A stretch of 50,966 nucleotides of DNA from DUZB01 sp964407525 (GCA_964407525.1 CAYOWC010000007.1:1-50966); one strand, 5' to 3'; shown: positions 1 to 8,828, counted from the stretch's first letter. Notes: generated by a model from the letters alone, not told the origin. A program made the numbers and translations.

Positions 1-1026
1 CTGGCCATGGGTCTTGGCTACCGGGTTGGCCTATTCGACGCCATGGACACTTTTGACACCCCGGAACCGGTCTCCACCATTTCGAAAAAGGCAGGTCTGC
101 ATGAACGATATGTGTTGGAATGGTTAGGAATCATGGTTACGGGCGGGGTTGTAGATCTTTTCAAAGGTCGGGATGGGGACGATTTATTCCAGCTGCCCAA
201 GGCCCATGCCGACTGGTTAACGAAGCGAGCCGGGAATGCAAACATGGGAGTGTATATGCAGGAGATTCCATTGCTTACCTCCACGGTTTTTGGGGCAGTG
301 GAAAACGGATTTAAGACAGGTGAAGGAGTTCCTTATGAGATGTACCCTGGATTTCAACGCTTTATGGGCGAATTGGCAGACGCCAAACACCGCCAGGTCC
401 TGATCAGCGGGTTTCTGCCATTGGTAGAAAACGGTGGGATGGTAAAAAAACTCCGCGAGGGAATCTCTGTTTGCGATGTGGGTTGCGCTGAAGGTGTCGC
501 TCTCATGCTGATGGCTGAAGCTTTTCCGAAAAGCCGCTTTTCAGGAATTGATATTTCAGACACGGCCCTTGAAAAGGCAGAATTAGTGGCTGTTGAAAAA
601 AAGCTTCAGAATATCGTTTTTCAAAAACAAGATGCTTCTACTTTGGAACAGAACAGGGAATTATGCGGGACCTTCGATTACGTTACCGCCTTTGATGCAA
701 TCCACGACCAGACACAACCTATGAAAGCGCTTAAAGGAATACATGCAATACTCAAGGATCATGGAACGTTTTCTATGGTTGACATTGCCGCAAGTAGTGA
801 TCTTTCAAAAAACATGGATCACCCAATGGGCATGTTTCTATATACGGTCAGTCTCATGCATTGCATGCCTGTAGGATTGGCGGACGGGGGAACCGGGCTT
901 GGAATGATGTGGGGGCAGGAGAAGGCCGTTGAGATGTTGAAGAGCGCGGGTTTCATGGGAGTGGAAGTTCAAGAAATACCGGAAGATTCGTTCAACCTCC
1001 ATTTCTACTGTAGGAAGCAGAATTGA
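1..1026 (+). CDS. SAM-dependent methyltransferase, 5'-truncated by window edge
   Basis: A class I SAM-dependent methyltransferase whose N-terminus lies outside the window. The two codons before the first visible ATG (position 7) are open, and the N-terminal part is shorter than usual. From the ATG at 7, a winged-helix-like segment fills residues 1-70, as in dimeric small-molecule methyltransferases. A Rossmann core follows with motif I CDVGCAEG at residues 156-163, the acidic strand end GIDIS about 20 residues on, and FDYVTAFDAIHD further on. The overall shape resembles the two-domain Rv2258c-like family. The substrate cannot be read from the sequence. A short dispersed repeat separates it from ettA, so it is probably not in the same operon. 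Confidence 0.8.
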   Translation: MAMGLGYRVGLFDAMDTFDTPEPVSTISKKAGLHERYVLEWLGIMVTGGVVDLFKGRDGDDLFQLPKAHADWLTKRAGNANMGVYMQEIPLLTSTVFGAVENGFKTGEGVPYEMYPGFQRFMGELADAKHRQVLISGFLPLVENGGMVKKLREGISVCDVGCAEGVALMLMAEAFPKSRFSGIDISDTALEKAELVAVEKKLQNIVFQKQDASTLEQNRELCGTFDYVTAFDAIHDQTQPMKALKGIHAILKDHGTFSMVDIAASSDLSKNMDHPMGMFLYTVSLMHCMPVGLADGGTGLGMMWGQEKAVEMLKSAGFMGVEVQEIPEDSFNLHFYCRKQN

Positions 1027-1030
1027 TATA

Positions 1031-1060
1031 GCCGCAAAAAAGCGCAAAATTCACAAAAAG
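1031..1060 (+). repeat. short gccgcaaaa-aggcgcaaaa repeat
   Basis: This purine-rich stretch (gccgcaaaaaagcgcaaaat and following bases) closely matches 12660-12688 and more loosely 40790-40816 and 3072-3099. It also resembles the reverse complement of the 98 bp elements at 31949 and 49243. It sits directly behind the methyltransferase stop. Confidence 0.6.
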
Positions 1061-1110
1061 TAAAACTTGGGTTCATTAGAAGCAACGGGTCATAAAGGAG
1101 AATTTTAAAC

Positions 1111-2790
1111 GTGAGCGACAGCATAAACAAAGTTATTTATTCGATGATCAGAGTCAGCAAGAACTACAACAGAAAACCGGTACTGAAAGATATCTCATTA
1201 TCGTATTTCTACGGTGCCAAAATCGGTGTGCTCGGATTGAACGGTTCGGGGAAGACCTCTCTTCTTCGGATTCTTGCAGGTGTAGACACGGAATTCAATG
1301 GGGAAACAATCCTTTCAGAAGGGTACACTGTGGGGTACCTGGAACAGGAACCGCTGGTGGATATAGATAAAACAGTTCGGGAGGTAGTAGAGGAGGGCGT
1401 GCAGGAAACGGTGGACGCACTCCGGGAATTTGAAGAGATTAACTTGCAGTTTGCCGAACCCATGGACGACGATAAGATGGATAAACTTATCCAACGGCAG
1501 GGCAAAGTTCAGGAGAAACTTGATGCACTCGACGCCTGGGATCTGGATGCAAGGTTGGAGATGGCCATGGATGCACTGCGTTGCCCCCCTGGAGACACAC
1601 AGGTAAAGGTGTTGTCAGGCGGTGAGAGGCGCCGTGTAGCCCTTTGTCGTCTGCTCCTTCAGAAACCGGATATCCTGCTTCTGGATGAACCCACCAATCA
1701 TCTGGATGCAGAAAGCGTGGCATGGCTGGAACATCATCTGCAGAACTACGCAGGGACCGTTATCGCCGTGACCCACGACCGTTATTTCCTGGACAACGTG
1801 GCCGGTTGGATTCTCGAACTGGACCGTGGGCACGGCATCCCCTGGAAAGGCAATTATTCAAGCTGGCTTGAGCAAAAGCAGGAACGTCTCCGCCGCCAGG
1901 AGAAGTCGGAGAGCGCCAGGCAGAAAACCCTCGAACGGGAACTGGAATGGATACGCATGTCTCCCAAGGGCCGACACACCAAGAGCCAGGCCCGCATCAG
2001 CGCCTACGACAAGCTCTTGTCCAGGGAAGGAGAAAAGGCTGAAAAGGACTTGGAGATCTTTATTCCACCCGGACCGCGTCTCGGGGAAATGGTTATCGAA
2101 ACGAAACAGGTGAGTAAGGCTTACGAAAATCGCCTACTCATGGAAGAGATGAGTTTTCATCTTCCTCCGGGTGGTATCGTCGGCGTCATTGGTCCCAATG
2201 GCGCCGGAAAAACGACTCTCTTCAAGATGATCACGGGGCACGAAGACCCTGACAGCGGCACTATCCGGATCGGAGATACGGTAAAATTAGCCTATGTGGA
2301 CCAGGACCGGGAGCTCGACCTGAACAAAACCATATGGGAGGAAATTACAGGCGGTAACGAGCAAATCGAGCTCGGTAAACAACTGGTAAATTCCCGCGCC
2401 TATGTGGCCCGATTCAATTTTTCGGGATCAGATCAGCAGAAGAAAGTGGCAACCCTGTCCGGGGGACAGCGCAACCGGGTTCACCTGGCCAAAATTCTTC
2501 AAGAGGGCGCAAACGTAATTCTGTTAGATGAACCTACCAACGATCTGGATATAAACACCCTGCGCGCTTTGGAAGAAGCCCTTGAGAACTTCGCCGGCTG
2601 TGCCGTAGTAATCAGCCATGACAGATGGTTTCTGGATCGTATTGCCACACACATCCTCGCTTTTGAAGGGGACAGCCAGGTGGTTTTTTTTCAGGGAAAC
2701 TGGACGGAATACGAGGCCGACCGAAAAAAACGTTTCGGGGCAGATGCTGCTGTTCCCACCCGTATCAAGTACAGACAGTTGACAAGATAG
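1111..2790 (+). CDS. ettA: Energy-dependent translational throttle protein EttA (ABC-F)
   Basis: A cytoplasmic ABC-F ATPase that binds the ribosomal E site and couples translation to the ATP/ADP ratio. The 559 residues match the usual EttA length of about 555. It has two nucleotide-binding domains and no membrane segment. Walker A is at 42-49 (GLNGSGKT) and 361-369 (GPNGAGKTT), signatures are LSGGE at 168 and LSGGQ at 449, and the Walker B boxes end in LLLDEPTNHLD and ILLDEPTNDLD. The charged linker between the domains (about 245-315) corresponds to the P-site tRNA interaction motif. The GTG start at 1111 is chosen because AAGGAG lies just upstream. A small S4-domain gene follows after 9 nt, which suggests co-transcription of two ribosome-linked genes. 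Confidence 0.95.
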   Translation: MSDSINKVIYSMIRVSKNYNRKPVLKDISLSYFYGAKIGVLGLNGSGKTSLLRILAGVDTEFNGETILSEGYTVGYLEQEPLVDIDKTVREVVEEGVQETVDALREFEEINLQFAEPMDDDKMDKLIQRQGKVQEKLDALDAWDLDARLEMAMDALRCPPGDTQVKVLSGGERRRVALCRLLLQKPDILLLDEPTNHLDAESVAWLEHHLQNYAGTVIAVTHDRYFLDNVAGWILELDRGHGIPWKGNYSSWLEQKQERLRRQEKSESARQKTLERELEWIRMSPKGRHTKSQARISAYDKLLSREGEKAEKDLEIFIPPGPRLGEMVIETKQVSKAYENRLLMEEMSFHLPPGGIVGVIGPNGAGKTTLFKMITGHEDPDSGTIRIGDTVKLAYVDQDRELDLNKTIWEEITGGNEQIELGKQLVNSRAYVARFNFSGSDQQKKVATLSGGQRNRVHLAKILQEGANVILLDEPTNDLDINTLRALEEALENFAGCAVVISHDRWFLDRIATHILAFEGDSQVVFFQGNWTEYEADRKKRFGADAAVPTRIKYRQLTR

Positions 2791-2799
2791 GACTAAGAG

Positions 2800-3009
2800 A
2801 TGAAAAAAGAGTTCCGGTTGGAAACAGACTATATTGAGCTTTCAAAACTCCTGAAAATCACAGGCTTATGCAGTACAGGCGGGATGGCGAAGATCGTCAC
2901 GACCGAGGGAATGGTTATGGTGGATCAGCAAAGGGAATTCCGGAAGAGGTGCAAAATAAGAAAAGGCCAGATCGTTGAATATGAGGGCCATGTTGTGGAA
3001 ATAAAGTAA
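2800..3009 (+). CDS. S4-domain RNA-binding protein, YbcJ-like
   Basis: A 69-residue protein consisting of a single S4-like RNA-binding fold. The pattern ELSKLLKITGLCSTGGMAK, then a V-M-VDQQREFRKRCKIRKGQ segment, is typical of the YbcJ/RlbA family, with its basic surface and turn before the last strand. The length is the same as E. coli YbcJ (about 70). It lies 9 nt behind ettA and is probably translated from the same message, so a role in ribosome or RNA metabolism is likely. The precise RNA target is unknown. Confidence 0.85.
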   Translation: MKKEFRLETDYIELSKLLKITGLCSTGGMAKIVTTEGMVMVDQQREFRKRCKIRKGQIVEYEGHVVEIK

Positions 3010-3071
3010 ACGGGACGCAGATTTTCGGGGAAAAAAGGCCAGGCAGATCAGAACCTTCTCGGAAGAATTAT

Positions 3072-3224
3072 CGCGCAGAGGCGCGGAGGCGCAGAGAACG
3101 ACAGTTTTCGGGTTTCATAGCATGCCTGTGTGAGCGGTTTCCCACTGCGATTTTTCAGGTTGCTCGAACTATCGACTCCTGATTCATGCAGATCCGGTCG
3201 TGGCAAGGATGCCACTCACACAGG
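3072..3224. repeat. Intergenic repeat with 10-bp inverted arms
   Basis: The 270 nt gap between the S4 gene and the convergent adenine deaminase gene holds no ORF. It contains a cgcagaggcgcggaggcgca motif (3072-3099, a relative of the other gcgc-rich repeats). It also holds a perfect inverted repeat CCTGTGTGAG (3125-3134) / CTCACACAGG (3215-3224) with an 80 nt spacer. No U-run follows, so it is not a simple intrinsic terminator. Confidence 0.5.
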
Positions 3225-3280
3225 AGTGGAAATTACTGATCCAAACCTTTGAACCTTGAACCGAAACGTTTCATACGAGA

Positions 3281-5044
3281 TCACAATCCCACGATGTCAT
3301 TTTCCCTGAATCGATAATATCCTTTTTCGGTCATGCGGATAAAGGGAATGGCCCCTGTCGTCATGACATTCATCGTGAGGTGGGCAAAATGCATGGCCCC
3401 GCCAAGGGCGGCTACGGAATCCTGAAACTTCTCCAGTCTTTCCGCAATTTCAGGCACCTTTAGCTCCGAAATGTATCCCCCCACTCGAAGCGGTAATTCT
3501 GACAGCAAATGACCGTCGGCAACCAGGGTGGCTCCCCCCTGGATTTCGATGAGGCGATTGATGGCCTGGGCCAGATCCTCGTCATTGGCCCCAATTCCCA
3601 TAATGCCCCCCGCATCCCAGCAGAGCGTCGTTGCGGCGGCCCCTTTTTTCTGCCCCCAGCCTTTCACGAAACCGATGAATTTCCGCCCCTTTCCTGTAAC
3701 TCGCTCAATAAAGACAATTTTCAGGAGATCGTTCTCTACATCAGGAGCCAAGTGCCCGTCCCCTACTCGAGGCGCTGCCCTGCCCTCCCGGGTAACCAGT
3801 CCGCCGGGCTGAATATCTATGGTCCTGACGATCCCATCTGTTCCAATGGATGATTCAGGGACAAGCAGGTCTGCCGCCGAAATGGGCATCACCTTGACCG
3901 TATTCCTGAAAATATCGGGATAAGGAATTTCCGGAATCGGAACGGTAGGTTTTCCATTTTCGGCAACAATTCGCCCTTTTGAAACAACCAGGTCTGGCTT
4001 CATAATACCCGGTTCTGGAAGCAGGAGGAGATCGCCGTACCTTCCGGGTGAGATACCCCCGATCTGATTTTCCAACCCGAAATGTTCTGCTGGATTGAGA
4101 GTTGCCATGCGAACAGCTTCCATGGGCTCTAATCCCAGATCAATGGCTTTCTGGACTACGTCATTCATGTAGCCCCGTTCAATCAAATCGGACGGATTTG
4201 TCCCATCAGTCACAAGGATGACCCTGCGGAAATCGATCTTGTCCTTAAGCGGCAGTAAAATTTCCAGATCCCGGCGGATATCTCCTTCACGGATCATGGC
4301 ATAAAGTCCAAGCTCAAGCCTGGAAACTACATCTTCCGTGGAGATGGCTTCGTGACACGATCCGGCACCTGCGGCGGCATAGGCAGCCAGTTTCGTACCA
4401 AATGCTCCTGCACTGTGTCCTTCAACGGCTTTTCCTGCTGCGAGGGTATCCTGCATTAAATCCAGGACGCGGTTGTTCCCATCCAGAATAGCTCCCTGCC
4501 AGAACGACTCTCCCAGGCCCATTACACGGGGGTCCTTCAGTAAACTGGATAGTTGGTCTCTGGTAATGTGAAGAGTTTCCGAGGAAGAACTCAGAGAAAC
4601 CATTGGAGGGATCAGCCCAAATATCTTGATGGGTCGATCTCCGATTTGGTCTAGAAACGCCTCAACACCCTTCGCACCCAATACAAAGGCCGGGCTTTCC
4701 ATTTCCGTGAAAAGTGTCGTAACGCCGCATGGTATGGCGTACGAGAGGAAATCAGCTATATTCCAGTATGTAATCAGGTGGGTGTGCGCATCGATAAAGC
4801 CAGGGCATAAGGTACGACCGTCGGCTTCAATAACGTGCGTGTCTTTTCCTATGGCAGCGTCCGCATCCGGACCCACATAGGCAATCCATTCACCCAACAT
4901 AGCCACGGATCGATGGGGAAGCATCCGACCAGTATATACATCCATCAGGTTCCCATCCCTGATAACGAGGTCGGCAGGATGGTTTCCAAGGGCGGTATCG
5001 ATCAGTTTGCGTACATCTTTTTGTTTTTCCAATAGTCTACTCAC
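3281..5044 (-). CDS. ade: Adenine deaminase
   Basis: A cytoplasmic amidohydrolase that deaminates adenine to hypoxanthine in purine salvage. The 587 residues match the family (about 570-600). The metal-binding motif PGFIDAHTHL is near residue 80, later metal ligands lie in VEGHSAG and GSCHEA, and the catalytic Asp sits in LVTDGTNPSD. The C-terminal part keeps the adenine deaminase-specific segment with VADGHLLSELPLRVGGY. The GTG start overlaps the nuoC stop by 8 nt, so its translation is coupled to nuoC. This is an odd partner, because nuoD normally follows nuoC. Confidence 0.9.
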   Translation of the reverse strand: MSRLLEKQKDVRKLIDTALGNHPADLVIRDGNLMDVYTGRMLPHRSVAMLGEWIAYVGPDADAAIGKDTHVIEADGRTLCPGFIDAHTHLITYWNIADFLSYAIPCGVTTLFTEMESPAFVLGAKGVEAFLDQIGDRPIKIFGLIPPMVSLSSSSETLHITRDQLSSLLKDPRVMGLGESFWQGAILDGNNRVLDLMQDTLAAGKAVEGHSAGAFGTKLAAYAAAGAGSCHEAISTEDVVSRLELGLYAMIREGDIRRDLEILLPLKDKIDFRRVILVTDGTNPSDLIERGYMNDVVQKAIDLGLEPMEAVRMATLNPAEHFGLENQIGGISPGRYGDLLLLPEPGIMKPDLVVSKGRIVAENGKPTVPIPEIPYPDIFRNTVKVMPISAADLLVPESSIGTDGIVRTIDIQPGGLVTREGRAAPRVGDGHLAPDVENDLLKIVFIERVTGKGRKFIGFVKGWGQKKGAAATTLCWDAGGIMGIGANDEDLAQAINRLIEIQGGATLVADGHLLSELPLRVGGYISELKVPEIAERLEKFQDSVAALGGAMHFAHLTMNVMTTGAIPFIRMTEKGYYRFRENDIVGL

Positions 5045-5510
5045 CTTGTTCTACATGTCCCGGATCTATGAAATCTCTCATGGGAATTCCGGCATCTTCC
5101 TTCTTGAGCAGAGGGTGAAAATCCATCTCCTCCGGTAAGAGAAGCGGCGTGGGATCGGGATGACCGGAAAATTGTATACCAAAGAAATCCGAAGTTTCCC
5201 TCTCGTGCCACTCGGCGCCTTTGAAAATATCGCTGATGGAGGGAACGATGCCCGCCTCACGGGGAACGACAACATAGAGCGCCACCCTTCCCGGTTCGAT
5301 GAAATGATCAAAATGGTATACCGCTGTCAGGCCGTCGCTGCTGTCCAAACCCGCGATGTCTTCGAGAAAAAAATCGTGGGCATAAAGTCTCTTCACGGCA
5401 TCCCGCAGGGTCTCGGGCGCCAAAAACAGAGAGACGGTTTTCCCCGTTTCCTCGTACGAGCACTCTGTCCTGCACAAACTCTTCAGCCCTTCCAACCATT
5501 CCCTGTTCAC
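5037..5510 (-). CDS. nuoC: NADH-quinone oxidoreductase subunit C
   Basis: The peripheral-arm 30 kDa subunit of respiratory complex I. The signature FKGAEWHERETSDFFGIQF followed by SGHPDPTPLLLPEEM is seen at about residues 97-130, and the 157-residue length is normal for an unfused NuoC. Translation probably starts at the GTG at 5510, though the Shine-Dalgarno is weak. The gene lies about 2.4 kb downstream of nuoA-nuoB, separated by an ATPase/TOPRIM module, and is followed by ade instead of nuoD. The rest of complex I must be encoded elsewhere or is missing. Confidence 0.9.
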   Translation of the reverse strand: MNREWLEGLKSLCRTECSYEETGKTVSLFLAPETLRDAVKRLYAHDFFLEDIAGLDSSDGLTAVYHFDHFIEPGRVALYVVVPREAGIVPSISDIFKGAEWHERETSDFFGIQFSGHPDPTPLLLPEEMDFHPLLKKEDAGIPMRDFIDPGHVEQGE

Positions 5511-5536
5511 ATCCTGATTTCACCCCCGGCCAGAAT

Positions 5537-5607
5537 CTACAGATGTTTCCCCGATATCTTTTCCTGAAGTTCGAACAATTTCAAGGTTCCCACAACGCCT
5601 TACCAGG
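5537..5607 (-). pseudogene. Decayed duplicate of the nuoB 3' end
   Basis: Read on the minus strand, the 70 nt ahead of nuoC encode PGKALWE, a one-base frame break, then LKLFELQEKISGKHL and a stop. This matches the end of intact NuoB (PARPEALLEGLFELQKKISG). About 26 of 31 bases are identical over the FELQ-KKISG part. It looks like the original C-terminal codons of a nuoB that once ran directly into nuoC, cut off when the 5.8-7.9 kb module entered. The remaining gap (5608-5839) holds only short open frames and a TTGACA-like box, with no recognisable gene. Confidence 0.55.
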
Positions 5608-5839
5608 CATCCTGCCTCCTGTGATTGGATGCGTGAATTTTGCACGAGGGACGGTTTTTGTCAAGGTTTGAGTCCACGCTTTGGAAAATTCTCATTGGGA
5701 GTAACCTCTCGAAGAATCTGGTCGTGCAGATTGCCCATGGGTGCCTCCCTCAACCCGGATAACAATAAGGGGCTCCATCTCCGGATAAACCTGAGCCGGC
5801 GCTCCCGGTCCTGGAGTCCCCTGGCCGGTGTTCATAAAA

Positions 5840-6496
5840 CTATATCATTCCCGCAAGTTTTCTGGTTCCGTCACGAAATACCTGAAAACTTTTCGATACA
5901 TTGGCATCTACATCGATATGAGGGGATATTTTCTTTGCCCACTCACACTTCGTTTGTCCAATATGCGGATAACCCATCTGTTTCAGTTTTTGCGATCCTC
6001 CAGGGTAAACGGCATCGGCCAGTTTTTCCCATGTTCCGCAAATACTATCTTGCACATAATTGTTCAAGACTTGATCTATTGCCCTCGGGTACACTGCTTT
6101 TAACGCATTACGATCCCCCAAAAGCCAAGCTTCGCCTTCCTCTATCGCAATTCTGAACAATGTTGTCGGCTTAAGATGGCAACTTTCGAGGATATCGATC
6201 ATTTCCTCTTTAAATGATAAACAATCTTTGTCATCGAGATCCACGACTACTATAACGCCTGCCGGTATATGTTGAAGACTCTTCCCGTATCCCTTAAGTA
6301 ACTTTGGGAGTCTATCAAGAAGTATCCGTTTTCGAGGATCTATTTTTCCTTTCAGATTTCTTGGAATACGTCCAATGCCTTTGTGGGAAATTGTTCTGTA
6401 TGTGTGATCCTGGCCATTTGGGCCAAGAATTTTCTCCAGAATATGTTCCCAAGCAATTTTTCCAGACGCATCTTCCACAAGCACCTCAAAATGCAT
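5840..6496 (-). CDS. DUF4276 TOPRIM-like protein, partner of AAA ATPase
   Basis: A 218-residue protein. The start at 6496 (MHFEVLVEDASG) is chosen because GAGGTGAT precedes it directly and it follows the ATPase stop by 4 nt; the same frame stays open much further upstream inside the ATPase gene. The early acidic LVEDASG and the later VIVVVDLDDKD give the E...DxD arrangement of a TOPRIM nuclease fold, as in the DUF4276 family. Such proteins are repeatedly found next to AAA ATPases of the OLD/RecF type. The pair recalls ATPase plus TOPRIM defence systems such as PARIS or OLD, but a defence role is inferred from architecture only. Confidence 0.7.
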   Translation of the reverse strand: MHFEVLVEDASGKIAWEHILEKILGPNGQDHTYRTISHKGIGRIPRNLKGKIDPRKRILLDRLPKLLKGYGKSLQHIPAGVIVVVDLDDKDCLSFKEEMIDILESCHLKPTTLFRIAIEEGEAWLLGDRNALKAVYPRAIDQVLNNYVQDSICGTWEKLADAVYPGGSQKLKQMGYPHIGQTKCEWAKKISPHIDVDANVSKSFQVFRDGTRKLAGMI

Positions 6497-6500
6497 TACA

Positions 6501-7790
6501 TCACCTCGCATCCAGATAATCACTGTACCAAAGACTTCCGAGTGGCAAACCCTCCTCCACCATGGCGTTAACGGTTTCATCATCGCTGGCCCTGCGGACA
6601 CTTGAAAAACCATCTGGACCTTTTTCAAGAATCCATGTCTCTTCCGGTGAGAGTGCGTCGACAAAATAGGGTTGATGTGTCGTGATAAAAACCTGGGATC
6701 CACCTTTACGCCCTGTGGCATGTTCGCGGAACTCTCTTGCCAAAGATTCAAGAAGTTTGTGGTACAGACCGTTTTCAGGTTCCTCAATACAAAGGAATGG
6801 AGGGGGAGTAGGATCTTCAAGCAGTAGCAAATAGGCAAAGACTTTCAGGGTTCCATCGGACATCTGTTGGGCAAAAAACGGATCATCAAAGCCCTTGTCG
6901 TTGAATCGAAGAAGCAATCGGCCATCATTTGTCTTTTCCGTGTCGATTTTATCAATTCCGGGAATTTTTTTTGCTATCCCGTTCAGAATAGACTGGAATC
7001 GTTTCGGGTGTTCGCGCTCCATAAATTGTACCACATTTCCAACATTATCTCCGTGAATATTGAGATGTTTCTGTGGGCCTGCAAGCGGCAAACTGCGTGC
7101 GGCATCCGGCGCAAAGTAGATCAAATACCAGTTTTCTATAAATTTGCGAAAAGCAGAAATTCTGGGATGCTGTTTGAGTGCTCCAAGAGTGGCAATACCC
7201 AGCTTTCGCTTGTCCTCAAGCTCAACTACTTCGGTTTCTCTGCTTTCTTCCGAAGACGCATCTTTTACACTTTCGATAAGGCCGAACAAATCGACCTCTT
7301 CTTTTCCTTCGTCAACCTGTCGGCCTTCAATATCACCTTTCCATGCAACACCCCTTCCGTCATTCAGGATAAGAAATGAGAAAGGCCAGCCATGCTTTTG
7401 TCCTTTCCTTCTTTGCCTCAAGCGCTCTTTTTGGACATAGGGCCGATTTGAGTTATCCAGTGCGATAGACAATTCGTATGTTATAGGTCGAGCATTACCA
7501 CTTTCCTTGTAATAGACCACAAACTCAATTGGGCCGTTTTTTCCCTGAGAGACAATTTTTCCGTAGCCGCCTCTTCCCCGGATGTCGCAAGCCTCCTCAA
7601 CACCATTTTTGAGACAATCAGATAAAAAACCAAATACATCAAAAAGAGAACTCTTTCCCACGCCGTTTTTGCCTATAACCGCTGTCATCGGGGTCAAAGG
7701 TTGCTCCTGCTGCGTATTCCAAAGCTTGCCCAGTGTGATATCTTTCAAAACACGGTAATTACTGATCCTAAATCCTTCTATCTTGGCCAT
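6501..7790 (-). CDS. AAA-family ATPase (AAA_21 / OLD-like)
   Basis: A 429-residue SMC/RecF-like ATPase. The N-terminus has the typical IEGFRISNYRVLKDI strand pair, Walker A is VIGKNGVGKSS near residue 40, Walker B is FLCIEEPENGL, and the switch histidine strand is VFITTHQPYFVDAL. There is no own TOPRIM domain. That function is supplied by the DUF4276 gene 4 nt downstream, so both form a two-gene unit. The unit sits inside the nuoAB/nuoC region and looks like a horizontally acquired cargo. The likely role is nucleic-acid-directed defence or a DNA-break response; the substrate is unknown. Confidence 0.8.
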   Translation of the reverse strand: MAKIEGFRISNYRVLKDITLGKLWNTQQEQPLTPMTAVIGKNGVGKSSLFDVFGFLSDCLKNGVEEACDIRGRGGYGKIVSQGKNGPIEFVVYYKESGNARPITYELSIALDNSNRPYVQKERLRQRRKGQKHGWPFSFLILNDGRGVAWKGDIEGRQVDEGKEEVDLFGLIESVKDASSEESRETEVVELEDKRKLGIATLGALKQHPRISAFRKFIENWYLIYFAPDAARSLPLAGPQKHLNIHGDNVGNVVQFMEREHPKRFQSILNGIAKKIPGIDKIDTEKTNDGRLLLRFNDKGFDDPFFAQQMSDGTLKVFAYLLLLEDPTPPPFLCIEEPENGLYHKLLESLAREFREHATGRKGGSQVFITTHQPYFVDALSPEETWILEKGPDGFSSVRRASDDETVNAMVEEGLPLGSLWYSDYLDAR

Positions 7791-7932
7791 ATTTATTCTC
7801 CCATTCTTGTAACCGCTTGATCATACCACATAAGGAGATTCTCCAGGTTTCAGAGAAGACGTTCGGTTGGAGGTTATTTGAAAAACATTAACATTTCGCT
7901 GCGTCTTTTGAATGAATGGGCGGTTTCCGCGT

Positions 7933-8463
7933 TTATATCCGGGTTTCACTCCGGGCCTCAGGCCACCAACGCCTGCCGGATATCTTCTTCTGGAGTTCGA
8001 ACAATCCTTCGAGAAGTGCTTCGGGCCTGGCAGGGCAGCCGGGGATGTAGATATCCACCGGGATGAGCTGATCCACCCCCTCAATAATCGAATACTGGCC
8101 TTCAAATTTGAAGGGTCCTCCGGAAACAGCACAATTGCCCATGGCAATAACCCATTTAGGAGCAGGCATCTGTTCGTAAAGCCTGACAACGGCGGGGGCC
8201 AGCTTTCTGGTCACAGTCCCGGCAACGATCATGAGATCCGACTGCCGAGGTGACGCCCTGAAGACCTCTGCTCCAAAACGGGCAATGTCAAACCTTGCCA
8301 TCCCCACGGCCATCATCTCTATGGCACAGCATGCAAGACCGAAAGTCAATGGCCAGAGGGACATGGACCGGCAAACATTCATAATTTTTTCGGGAAGTTC
8401 CATCCTGATAAGAGGAGGTTGGACTTGCTCTTCAGCCCTTGCCATTATATCTTTTTCGGCCAT
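7933..8463 (-). CDS. nuoB: NADH-quinone oxidoreductase subunit B
   Basis: The complex I subunit that carries cluster N2, the last Fe-S centre before quinone. The paired cysteines LACCAIEMM near residue 45, the NCAVSGG cysteine and the GCPARPEALL cysteine provide the four ligands. It overlaps nuoA by 19 nt. The C-terminal tail after FELQKKISG (RRWWPEARSETRI) is unusual and appears to come from the inserted DNA, because a decayed alternative tail is found beside nuoC at 5537-5607. The 176-residue length is otherwise within the normal range, so the protein may still work. Confidence 0.93.
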   Translation of the reverse strand: MAEKDIMARAEEQVQPPLIRMELPEKIMNVCRSMSLWPLTFGLACCAIEMMAVGMARFDIARFGAEVFRASPRQSDLMIVAGTVTRKLAPAVVRLYEQMPAPKWVIAMGNCAVSGGPFKFEGQYSIIEGVDQLIPVDIYIPGCPARPEALLEGLFELQKKISGRRWWPEARSETRI

Positions 8464-8828
8464 CGGAACACTCCTTTTGCCCAGAAAAAGATAACGGCTA
8501 ACGCGAGCACAAAGAGAAAGACAAACACCTTCAAAAAGGCGGAAAAGCCATCGGTCTGTCCATAAGCCACTGCCACGGGAAAGAGGTAGAGGACGTCCAC
8601 TTCAAAGGCAAGGAAAATCAGCGCGTAAATATAGTAATTGATATGGAAGCGGATCCAGGCATCCTGCATGGGAACCATCCCGCATTCATAGGGCATTCCC
8701 ATCTGTCGATTCCGTGCCCGGGGTGAGAGGAAAAACGCGGAACCCAATGCTGCTCCGGCCATGAGAATCCCCACGGCGAAAAAAATGAGTATGGCAAGGT
8801 GCAACCAGGAAAAAACCATGAGGACCAA
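8445..8828 (-). CDS. nuoA: NADH-quinone oxidoreductase subunit A
   Basis: A small membrane subunit of complex I, 127 residues with three hydrophobic helices (about 5-30, 63-85 and 93-117). The conserved loop MPYECGMVPMQDAWIRFHINYYIYALIFLAFEVD is present, including the Cys-containing YECG and the E-V-D of helix 2. It overlaps nuoB by 19 nt. About 60 nt separate it from the DUF481 gene upstream on the same strand. Confidence 0.93.
   Translation of the reverse strand: MVLMVFSWLHLAILIFFAVGILMAGAALGSAFFLSPRARNRQMGMPYECGMVPMQDAWIRFHINYYIYALIFLAFEVDVLYLFPVAVAYGQTDGFSAFLKVFVFLFVLALAVIFFWAKGVFRWPKKI

Noticed and set aside
5608..5839. Short minus-strand frames ahead of nuoC (for example MGNLHDQILREVTP...).
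   Set aside because: Only 25-45 codons, no recognisable family, and they lie in what looks like insertion debris.
5629..6156. 175-codon plus-strand frame opposite the DUF4276 gene.
   Set aside because: Antisense shadow of a well-supported gene, with no family resemblance or ribosome-binding site.
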